Assembly: GCF_029633865.1 (NCBI RefSeq) | Contig: NW_026611535.1 | Coordinates: 497,501-561,500, forward strand | Length of the DNA: 64,000 nt | From: Lampris incognitus | Lineage: Eukaryota > Chordata > Actinopteri > Lampriformes > Lampridae | Reading direction: 5' to 3' | Shown here: in pieces, positions 10,938-19,659 of the stretch | How positions within the stretch are numbered: the first letter of the stretch is position 1 | Layout of the letters: the number at the start of each line of letters is the position of its first letter | Position numbers and translations under genes: made by a program | The notes under the pieces: generated by a model | Database searches by the model: none | Told to the model about the DNA's origin: nothing | The model's input: only the letters and a program-made list of their open reading frames with translations

Positions 10938-11801
10938 TTGCATATCGATCATCTGGAAGACGCGATGGGCAAAAACAAATCCAGCAGTGACCAGGCCGCT
11001 AAAGCCTCGGGCTCTGTGAAAGCCCCGGGCAGGGAGTCTACAGACCTATCTGGGGTGATGGCTGCCATCGCGAGCAGTGAGAGCAAGATCTTGGCACGGA
11101 TCGATTCATTCACAGAGGATCTGAATGCAAAAATAGACGCTATAAAGGCCGGCATGGCGAAACAAGAGACCCGTCTGAAAGACGTGGAGGACGGCCTGAA
11201 CACATACTCAGACAAGACCACGAATATGGAGGAGGACATCGGCCAGCTAACACCTGAAGTCGCTATGCTACGCCAGAAGGTAGACGGTCTGGAGGGACGA
11301 CAACGCCGGTGTAATGCACGCATTGTCGGGATAAAGGAGGGATTCGAGACCAGCGGAGGCCAGCAGCCTACTATTAGCATCGCTAAACTACTGCAGGAGT
11401 TACTAGGCCTCAGCTTCACCCCGACCCTAGACTGGGCTCACCGCGGCCTGCGGCACTCCACCAACAAAGGAGAACCCCCCAGGATCATCGTGGTGAAGTT
11501 TCCCTATTTCTCAGAGAGGGAGGAGGTTTTCCGCAAAGCTGCCCGTTCAGCTCCGTTGAGCCTGCACGGCAAGAGAGTGACCATCTTCCCGGATTACACC
11601 GCGGCAGTGGCGAAGAAGAGAGCGGCCTTCTCCGAAGCTCAGTGGCTCCTCCGGGGCTGCCAGGGCGTCAAGTTCGGAATCCTGTTCCCGGCGGTGCTTC
11701 GTATCACTTCATCGTCCGGCCAAGAAAAGCGGTTCGAAGACCCATCTAAGGCGATGGGTTATATCAGGGAGAATCTAAAGCCTCAGGACAATGTACAGTA
11801 A
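10938..11801 (+). CDS. L1 ORF1 protein (RNA-binding chaperone)
   Basis: 287 codons. ORF1 proteins trimerise, coat L1 RNA in cytoplasmic particles and act as nucleic-acid chaperones. The N-terminal ~45 residues are basic and Ser/Ala-rich. Residues ~45-120 form heptad-like coiled coil (SSESKILARIDSF through VAMLRQKVDGLE). Then comes an RRM-like domain around RRCNARIVGIKEG (about 120-210) and a C-terminal domain containing PRIIVVKFPYFSERE and DYTAAVAKKRAAF. A second in-frame ATG at 10965 (MGKNKSSSDQ) is the more usual type of start. No stop or frameshift is seen. A GTAAGA splice-donor-like string overlaps the stop codon. Confidence 0.93.
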   Translation: MHIDHLEDAMGKNKSSSDQAAKASGSVKAPGRESTDLSGVMAAIASSESKILARIDSFTEDLNAKIDAIKAGMAKQETRLKDVEDGLNTYSDKTTNMEEDIGQLTPEVAMLRQKVDGLEGRQRRCNARIVGIKEGFETSGGQQPTISIAKLLQELLGLSFTPTLDWAHRGLRHSTNKGEPPRIIVVKFPYFSEREEVFRKAARSAPLSLHGKRVTIFPDYTAAVAKKRAAFSEAQWLLRGCQGVKFGILFPAVLRITSSSGQEKRFEDPSKAMGYIRENLKPQDNVQ

Positions 11802-12513
11802 GATGTTGATAAACTCCAATATATTTGTGGCTAACTGGTATTGGCGGCTAATTGATATTAGCTGCTAAGTGCCAACAGCTAGCGGAAGTAACTAGCTAAG
11901 ACACCAAGACAACAGGGTAACGTTATGGTTTAACTTTATCTATTTACTTTAACATTTGTAATTTGAGACTCACAGATAATGTTACATTTTTCATTTAATA
12001 AGAATGTCTCATACCTGCTGCCCATTTAAAAAAGCTATTTTTCTGTTTTATTATTATCGTGTGTGTGCATGTATATGTGTGTATGGATGCTAATTATTAT
12101 GAGACCCGTAACAGTGCTTTGGTGACGACTGCTAGGGCGACACCCAGGTCAGTGTCACTTACCTACAAAGGAACTGTATTATAACTGCTGTTATATGGGT
12201 GTAGATATATTTTTCTTCCTTTTCTTTTTTTTTTTTAATTTTAATTTAAAAATTTTTTTTAATATGGGTGTTGATATATAGTTCTTAGTTATATAAATAC
12301 TTTTTGGATTTAATATAATCTTAACAAGACCACTGTTCGCCCTGGTTGGGGCTTGTTAGAGGGTTTCTATATGGTTATTTGCCAGGTTATACTAGAAATG
12401 GGGGATGCGATCTCTAGGAAATTAGTAGATCAGCATGGGTTCTCAAGGCTCTGTTTTTGTTTTGTAGCTAGTAGGCAGGGACTTTTTCTTTTCTTTTCTC
12501 TTTTCATTTTTAG
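11798..12513 (+). other. Inter-ORF region with intron-like ends
   Basis: The 717 bp between ORF1 and ORF2 begins with ACA/GTAAGA over the ORF1 stop. It ends with a long T/C tract and TTTTTAG exactly five bases before the ORF2 ATG, which together look like a splice donor and acceptor. The middle is T-rich with stop codons in all frames. Joining the two sites would not fuse the ORFs in frame, but would place the ORF2 ATG just behind the end of ORF1. Splicing is an inference. Confidence 0.4.
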
Positions 12514-12518
12514 AAAAA

Positions 12519-15500
12519 ATGTTTGACACTCAGAATACAGGTTATCTTCGTTTTTTGAGCTGGAATATAAAGGGAATTCACAATCCAGTAAAGCGTAGTA
12601 GGGTTTTTGGACATTTAAAATCTTTGAGAGCTGATGTCATGTTCTTACAGGAAACCCACCTTCGGTCAAGTGAACACACAAAACTAAAAAAAGCTTGGAT
12701 AGGACAAATTTTCTGTTCCACAAATGACAACAGAACGCGGGGCACGGCCATCTTGATCAGGAAGGGTATCCCATTCGTTCCACTACTGACTATTTCTGAG
12801 CCCAGGGGAAGGTATGTGATAGTGACGGGTAACCTGTATGGTACACTTGTGGCACTGGCAAATGTATATGGACCAAACTGGGATGACCCACTTTTTTTCT
12901 CTAGTTTCATAGCAGCCCTCCCAGACTTAAATAATTACCGATTAATATTGGGGGGAGATTTTAATTGTGTATTACATCCATATTTGGACAGATCAAACCC
13001 AAGACCTAATAGTAAAGTTTCGAAGGCAGGTGCTGTTATCCATTCATTTATGGAATCCTACTCTCTTTTTGATCCCTGGAGAAGAAACAACCCAACTACT
13101 AAACAATACTCCTTTTTTTGCCCAGTGCACCATTCTTACTCAAGGATTGATTTTTTTCTCCTGGATAGTAGGGTCCTTCCTATGGTTAGGGGGAGCCAAT
13201 ATAATTGTATTGTTATTTCGGATCATAGTCCTGTACATCTAGATATAGGTTTCATAGACTGCCCTAAACCCCAACGCACCTGGCGATTTGATCCTCTATT
13301 ACTGTCCAGGGACTCCTTTAAAATTTTTCTCTCCCAGCAGATAGATATCTTTATGGAATTCAACCATACTCCGGATATGCCACTAACTATTGTTTGGGAG
13401 GCTCTCAAAGCCTACCTTAGAGGCCAAATAATCTCATACACAGCACATGAGAGAAAGAAACATAAACAACGTCTAACAGAACTGTCCCATAGTATAGCGG
13501 AAGTGGACCGTTCATATGCCGATTCCCCAACACCTGAACTTTATGAGAAAAATTTATTATTAAAAACAGAATTCGACAATCTCTCCATTAAACAAACAGA
13601 ACAATTATCCTTTAAATCAAAACAGACATTTTATGAGCATGGAGAGAAAGCTGGAAAACTGTTAGCCCATCAGGTTAGACAGTCCATAGCCGCTAACACT
13701 ATTTCTGAAATTTGCACAGCAGCTGGGGTAAAGACTGCCGACCCTGACACCATCAATAACCAGTTTAAACAATTTTATATTACCCTTTATAGTTCAAAAC
13801 TGCCCAGCGACTTGTTGCATATTTCAACTTTTTTAGACGGTCTGACCACACCAAAAATTTCCCTTGAAGACAGAGCACAGATAGACAGAGAGATATCAAC
13901 AGAGGAAGTGATACAAGCAATTAAATCCATGCAGAGCAACAAAGCACCAGGTCCGGATGGTTTCACAATTGAAATGTATAAAGAATTTGCTACCAACCTG
14001 ACACCAATACTTAACCTGATGTATCAGGAAATTTTTAACCAACATAAATTGCCCCAAACTATGATGCAGGCAATCATATCAGTGTTACTTAAAAAAGAAA
14101 AAGATCCCCTAATGTGTGGCTCCTACCGTCCTGTAAGCTTGTTGAATTGCGACTACAAAATCCTTACAAAAATCTTGGCCACCCGTATTGAAACTGTTGT
14201 CCCAACGGTTGTTAACCCTGATCAAACTGGTTTTATACCAGGCAGGCAATCATTCTATAACATGCGCCGCCTATTTAATGTACTATACACACCACATTCC
14301 GTAAAACAGACAGAAGTAGTGATTTCTTTAGATGCTGAGAAGGCATTTGACCGCATCGAATGGCAATATCTATTTGCTGTTCTAGAAAGGTTTGGCTTTG
14401 GTTTCACATTCCTAGCATGGGTTAAAATATTGTATTGCTCACCGACAGCCGCAGTGCGGACGAATAATATTATTTCTGATTATTTTTCACTCCATAGGGG
14501 CTGCAGACAGGGCTGCAGCCTCTCTCCTTACTTGTTCGATTTGGCAATTGAGCCACTCGCTATAGCTCTTAGGGCAGAGGATGGCATTAAAGGTATCTCA
14601 AGAGGTGGTAAATTGCATAAGGTATCACTTTATGCAGATGACCTGTTGTTATATATATCCAACCCAATAGAATCTATACCAACACTATTACTTACCCTGG
14701 ATAACTTTGGTCGCCTGTCAGGTTATAAGATAAATTATTCAAAGAGCTTGCTTTTTCCGATTAACCACACTGATAGAGACTACTCTAGCTTTCCATTCAA
14801 ACTTGAACATAATGTATTTACATATTTAGGAATCAAAGTCACTCATACAATGGGGAGGTTATATAACCATAACTTTAAAACACTAATAGAACGAACAAAA
14901 CAAGATTTTAAAAAGTGGTCAACGCTACCAATTTCATTAGCGGGCCGCATTAATATAGTTAAAATGACAGTCTTACCCAGATTTCTCTATCTTTTTCAAA
15001 TGATTCCCATATTCATACCTAAGACAACTTTTCAACAATTAGATAGATTAATTTCATCATTCATTTGGAACAATTCAAACCCCTGGATGAAGAAAATATA
15101 CTTGGAGGTCCCTAAGGAGACAGGGGGATTAGGTTTGCCTAACTTTATTTGTTACTACTGGGCTGCGAACATTGTAAAACTTTTATATTGGGCATTTACA
15201 TATGAGAATCAACAGGGTACAGATTGGGTTCACATGGAACTCTTATCCAATCCTTTACCGATACTCACCTCTCCACTACCACATAATCGTAACATACAAA
15301 TAACAAACCCAGTGGTTAAAGCTTCACTTAGGATATGGCTCCAGTTTAGGAGGCATTTTGGATTAAAGCATGCTAGCGGTCTTTTTCAAGTAGCAAATAA
15401 TCAATTCTTCTTGCCATCTGTGTTAGATAACACATTTCAACTTTGGCATAGAAATGGACTGGTGTTTTTCTGTGATCTATTTAAAGATGGAACATTCGCT

Positions 15501-16307
15501 TCATTTGAAACACTTACCAAAGACCATAACATACCCAGATCCCATTTTTTTAGATACCTTCAAATCCGTAGTTTTGCCAAGGAAGTGTTTCCCTCATTTC
15601 CGTATCTGCCAACCAGGAGCCAATTAGATGTTATTCTAGAGAAGGATCCCTTTGGGAAAAAACGGGTCTCTATAATTTACACATTGATACAGGGATTGAA
15701 ACAGATATCCTGGGACAAAACAAAAACTGCATGGGAGAGAGATTTGGGTGTAGAGCTTTCTGAAGAGGCATGGCGGGACAGCTTAACTCGTATTCATACG
15801 TCTTCATTGTGTATACGACATGGGTTAATTCAGTTTAAGGTGCTTCACCGTCTTCACTACTCGGGGGACAAGCTTGCCAGAATCTTTCCCACCACAGACC
15901 CTAGCTGTCCGAGGTGCAGTCATAGTCCAGCCTCGGTGGGACACATGTTCTGGGCATGCCCCTCCCTCAACAGTTATTGGGGACAGATATTTAATGTATT
16001 CTCACATATCTGTAAACAGACCATAAACCCCGATTTTCACACAGCCGTCTTTGGCATACCACCCCCTAACTGTAAGGTCACAACTTTGCAGGCAAATGCT
16101 CTAGCATTTGCCTCATTACTAGCACGCAGACTTATCCTATTTAACTGGAAGTCAAATAAAGCGCCATCATTTTTGCAGTGCTTGAGGGAGGTGCTGTCCT
16201 TTCTACCTTTAGAAAAGCTCCGATATAAAATATGTAAAACCCGCAAAAACTTTACTTTGACCTGGAGTCCTTTCATAGACTTTATTGAAGGGTTTCCCTT
16301 TTATTGA
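12519..16307 (+). CDS. L1 ORF2: endonuclease-reverse transcriptase
   Basis: 1262 codons without a stop or frameshift. The protein nicks chromosomal DNA and copies L1 RNA at the nick (target-primed reverse transcription). An APE-type endonuclease occupies residues ~10-240, with LSWNIKG, the catalytic Glu of LQETH (E45), NVYGPN, GGDFN and SDHSPVH (D235-H236). The RT follows at ~480-780 with [36 protein letters not shown] and the catalytic YADD at 705-708. A C-terminal cysteine cluster starts at C1130 (CPRC...GHMFWAC), a CCHC knuckle typical of L1. Every catalytic motif I can check is present. The ATG is the first in frame, directly after the TTTTTAG tract. Confidence 0.95.
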   Translation: MFDTQNTGYLRFLSWNIKGIHNPVKRSRVFGHLKSLRADVMFLQETHLRSSEHTKLKKAWIGQIFCSTNDNRTRGTAILIRKGIPFVPLLTISEPRGRYVIVTGNLYGTLVALANVYGPNWDDPLFFSSFIAALPDLNNYRLILGGDFNCVLHPYLDRSNPRPNSKVSKAGAVIHSFMESYSLFDPWRRNNPTTKQYSFFCPVHHSYSRIDFFLLDSRVLPMVRGSQYNCIVISDHSPVHLDIGFIDCPKPQRTWRFDPLLLSRDSFKIFLSQQIDIFMEFNHTPDMPLTIVWEALKAYLRGQIISYTAHERKKHKQRLTELSHSIAEVDRSYADSPTPELYEKNLLLKTEFDNLSIKQTEQLSFKSKQTFYEHGEKAGKLLAHQVRQSIAANTISEICTAAGVKTADPDTINNQFKQFYITLYSSKLPSDLLHISTFLDGLTTPKISLEDRAQIDREISTEEVIQAIKSMQSNKAPGPDGFTIEMYKEFATNLTPILNLMYQEIFNQHKLPQTMMQAIISVLLKKEKDPLMCGSYRPVSLLNCDYKILTKILATRIETVVPTVVNPDQTGFIPGRQSFYNMRRLFNVLYTPHSVKQTEVVISLDAEKAFDRIEWQYLFAVLERFGFGFTFLAWVKILYCSPTAAVRTNNIISDYFSLHRGCRQGCSLSPYLFDLAIEPLAIALRAEDGIKGISRGGKLHKVSLYADDLLLYISNPIESIPTLLLTLDNFGRLSGYKINYSKSLLFPINHTDRDYSSFPFKLEHNVFTYLGIKVTHTMGRLYNHNFKTLIERTKQDFKKWSTLPISLAGRINIVKMTVLPRFLYLFQMIPIFIPKTTFQQLDRLISSFIWNNSNPWMKKIYLEVPKETGGLGLPNFICYYWAANIVKLLYWAFTYENQQGTDWVHMELLSNPLPILTSPLPHNRNIQITNPVVKASLRIWLQFRRHFGLKHASGLFQVANNQFFLPSVLDNTFQLWHRNGLVFFCDLFKDGTFASFETLTKDHNIPRSHFFRYLQIRSFAKEVFPSFPYLPTRSQLDVILEKDPFGKKRVSIIYTLIQGLKQISWDKTKTAWERDLGVELSEEAWRDSLTRIHTSSLCIRHGLIQFKVLHRLHYSGDKLARIFPTTDPSCPRCSHSPASVGHMFWACPSLNSYWGQIFNVFSHICKQTINPDFHTAVFGIPPPNCKVTTLQANALAFASLLARRLILFNWKSNKAPSFLQCLREVLSFLPLEKLRYKICKTRKNFTLTWSPFIDFIEGFPFY

Positions 16308-16604
16308 ATGTACTTTTTATTTACCTGGTTGTAACGAAAATACTTATAGATATATGTGTATAACTTTATATTTTCTTCAAAAATATGGTTATTATGTGGA
16401 ATTGGAATAAGAAATCCCTGCGTAGTCCTTTTTTTTTTTTTTTGGAGCCTTGGGGGGGAGGGGGGATTCCTGCATGTTTATTTTTGTTGTTGTTGTTGTT
16501 GTTGTTGTTCGTGTGCTTTGTGCTTTGTATACCTGTTCCAAAAAAACTTGAAAATTGGAAAATAAAGTTTATAAAAAAAAGAAAAGAAAAAAAGAAGGTG
16601 GCTT

Positions 16605-16990
16605 AAATGTGATTGACTATCAGGCAATAAAAGGAACGATAAAACTAAAATGGTTAGAACAATTCACACGGAATAATAATGGATTCTGGTTTAATATTCT
16701 TTCTAACATATTGAATAAGTGCAGTGGCATAGATTTTCCGTTAACACGTGATTTCTGTATCGCTAAACTACCCATTAAGTTGTGTACATTTCATGAGCCG
16801 GCTCTCTTATACTGGAAACGGACTTGTAAGTACCGTTTCCCTCCGCGTAGCTCCCCGATCTGGAACAACACGTGTCTTGTTTAGAAGAACATTTTGGTGT
16901 TATTAGAAGGGCACGGCGAGAGGTATTTGCTATATTTCACATTCGATGGATTCAAGAGGAAATAATCAGATAGTTATGTTTTGTGTCCAA
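16605..16990 (+). pseudogene. Older L1-type LINE ORF2 fragment, right part
   Basis: Continues the frame of 10600-10775: NVIDYQAIKGTIKLKWLEQF, then FWFNILSNIL and FCIAKLPIKLCTFH, as in L1 C-terminal regions. The open frame ends at 16884 and similarity fades by about 16990, so the copy is 3'-decayed. It supplies the right flank of the younger L1. Confidence 0.8.
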
Positions 16991-17852
16991 ATGTACGTTA
17001 GCAGAATCTGGAATGTAATGTCAGCTTCACTAGCTAGCTGACACTAGTACGCTAGCGCGCTACTACCTAGACCACCCACAAAATAACATGTAGCCCCGAG
17101 GCCCCCCCCACCACCACCAAGAGTATAATCACTTGTTCGATGGGGACATCAAAAGTCTGGAAGGCGGACGGTGCAGCCCAGGTGAGAAAAGGCTAGGTTT
17201 AGTGCAGTTGTTAAGGGCATGTGGTTTTGCTGTGTCGTTGGGGACTGGCTAATGTCTGAGGTTTGCATCCCGTCTGCCCTAAAAAGGAAGGAAAAGAAAA
17301 GAAACTAAGCAAGTTTGGTTGGAGTGTACATGGACGCACACGCGGCACGGCGAGTATACAACCTATCCTGTATGACATATCCGAGAGGTTAATTGGTCAA
17401 TGTCAAATGTCAATAAGGGCAAACCTTTATTGTGATTGGATGGCAGGCGGGAGTAGACAACACTTTAGGGAAGAAGAAGAAGACGTTCTAAACAGTTCGT
17501 GAGTGAAGGTCTGAAGTCAATTGGCGTTCCACCGTTATCCTGTTTCGGCTTTAATTGTATACTTGTTAGAGTCGACTCTTATACGTTGATCAGACGTAGA
17601 AATTGCAAGGTATGTTGAGTCAGATTATATTCAGTTTGAGGTTGTGTACGTAAATTCTCGCTGTTAACTTCGTTTGCTAGCTCAACCAGTTTACGTTAGC
17701 CGATTGCTCCGGATTAGCTTGGGTAGTTACGCTGATCTCACCGTTACTTTAATGACGGCAGTTATTGTTCAAAATACGTTCTGTTACTGACAACATAGAG
17801 GAGTCGACTCGGTTTTATACCACGTTTGAAAGACGTGTTTGGTTTTATGTTC
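16991..17852. other. Unassigned sequence
   Basis: No transposon protein recognised. It contains GCTAGC-rich stretches near 17040 and a C/CCA run near 17101. The composition leads into the 72-bp array. Confidence 0.4.
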
Positions 17853-18274
17853 GACCGACCACGGTGTTTTTTACGCGTGTCTTGCTAGTCAGATATGCTA
17901 GCAAGTTGGCTTATCTGTAAATTAGCCAACCACAGTGTCCCTTACCGGTTGTCTTGCTAGTCAGATATGCTGGCAAGTTAGCTTATCTGTAAATTAGCCG
18001 ACCACAGTGTCCATTACCGGTTGTCTTGCTAGTCAGATATGCTGGCAAGTTAGCTTATTTGTAAATTAGCTGACCACAGTGTCCATTACCGGTTGTCTTG
18101 CTTGTCAGATATGTTGGCAAGTTAGCTTATCTGTAAATTAGCCGACCACAGTGTCCATTACCGGTTGTCTTGCTTGTCAGATATGTTCGCAACTTAGCTT
18201 ATCTGTAAGTTAGCTAACCACAGTGTCCATTACCGGTTGTCTTGCTAGTCAGATATGCTGGCAAGTTAGCTTAT
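17853..18274. repeat. 72-bp tandem array, about 5.8 copies
   Basis: Units start with TCTTGCTAGTCAGATATG at 17880, 17952, 18024, 18096, 18168 and 18240, exactly 72 bp apart. Each unit carries GTTAGCTTATCTGTAAATTA and CCACAGTGTCCATTACCGG. Point differences between units are few. The sequence beside it (18275-18600) is unusually rich in CpG, so an enhancer-like or LTR-internal array is possible, but nothing proves it. Confidence 0.92.
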
Positions 18275-19659
18275 GTGTATCGGTTATACTCTGCCTTCTT
18301 TCGCTGAGCTTGTAGCTCGTGCGACTGAGCCATAGTATACGGCAGTACAGCAACCAGGTCACGCGCACCGTGCATTAAGTTTCGTATACGGCAGTTCATC
18401 GTTGGATTTTGATCGTCGTTCCCGCTCTGTGCTACGTGGGCGCGTACAGAGCTCACCTGGCCACAAAGCATCACTACTTTTCCCACACGACCACCCGCGG
18501 ACATTCGTAAGTACAGTCTCATCCGGCTCTGTAAGTAGCACGCAGGTCACCACACACCCTAGCGACAACGATGCCTGCAACGTTGATTTGTTCATGCCGG
18601 CTTTTGGGGTTATTTTATTTTTGTTATAAAGTGTGTGGGCCCACCACTATTGTTACATCTGTGATAATGAGCAAAAGGTATTTTGTGTTTTGCTTTATTT
18701 GGGGATGTACTCACAGCTAGTGTGATATTGTCCGCTAAATAGATATAATACTACTATCATAATCCTGGTCTCGCTTTATGCAAATTCTTTCCCACTCTAT
18801 TCTATAACACTTAGAATTATATATATGTATTAGATAATTTTCCCATCTCAAAAGCACTGGTATACTTGGAATGCACAAAGGTATTGATTGTGCAACTATT
18901 GACTGGAGTCAGATTATTCTTTATTTGCATTTCCCTGTTTGTGGCATTTGACATCATTGAGAATTATGCACCTTTTTGCATTGCTGCTGTCACAACTTTA
19001 CTTTATTCACACTCCTAAATTCAATACATTACCTGTTAATATAAGGAGGTTGTCTCATCCAGTTGTTTCATCTGAATAATAAGTTGAGTTCATTAAGCAT
19101 GATTTTGCTGGGTATACTTAACTCTTATTCAGAGTAGTATTTGTATACAAACCCGTACCCCACCTTCCTAGTGTATTCCCTTTCACAGCGCCTATAGACA
19201 CAGAGTAGGGGGTGGGTGCTACAAACATAGTTGAGAATTGTTGAATTACTCGCGTGTCTTGTGATCGGATAGATATGTTTTGTCTCCAGATGCCATATCT
19301 TTGTGTCATTCACCCATCCTGCAACTGCATATTGATAGGCATCGGTACTCTTGAAAGCCTTCAGGCTATCGCCAGCTTATGGGGATGGGTTGTGTACAAG
19401 GTAAATATAAATATCAGAAAAAGTAAGTTGGGCACACGCTTCAACGAAGTTAAGGTACAAAATAAAACTGAAAGTAATACATAGGGATCACTACCAATAA
19501 TTGATGTTTTTTTCCAAATATCACTCTTTCCCTCTCATTCAAATGTGCAGTGTAGGGCTCTCGGTAGGTTTTAAAGCTCAGTGAGAGCTGGCCACATCTA
19601 CTTCTCTTCCTTAGTTGTGAGCAAAGTGGGTCTCTCACCCTGAACCTCCGTCTCTAGTG
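18275..19659. other. Unassigned; CpG-rich left part, AT-rich right part
   Basis: No gene supported. 18275-18600 has many CpG dinucleotides, unlike its surroundings. The right part, next to the retroviral pol, might contain remains of env or an LTR of that element, but no LTR pair was found. Confidence 0.35.

Larger units (their letters stand above)
10776..16589 (+). mobile_element. Full-length L1-type LINE with two open ORFs
   Basis: The element starts with GGGGCGCTGGTGAGC and ends in an A-rich tail after AATAAA at 16561. It is flanked by a 14-15 bp target-site duplication, (A)AAAGAAGGTGGCTT, at 10761-10775 and 16590-16604. The order is 5'UTR (10776-10937), ORF1, a 717-bp inter-ORF region, ORF2, 3'UTR with a T/G-rich stretch and a TTG microsatellite (16489-16510), then tail. 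At about 5.8 kb it has the size of a complete fish L1. Both ORFs are uninterrupted and both duplications match, so it inserted recently and may still be competent. It sits in sense orientation within an older LINE ORF2. Confidence 0.95.

Noticed and set aside
10949..11419. 156-codon minus-strand frame opposite L1 ORF1
   Set aside because: Antisense shadow of a GC-rich coding region; no motif.
17853..18274. CRISPR-like array
   Set aside because: The 72-bp units follow each other without variable spacers; this is a plain tandem repeat in a eukaryotic genome.
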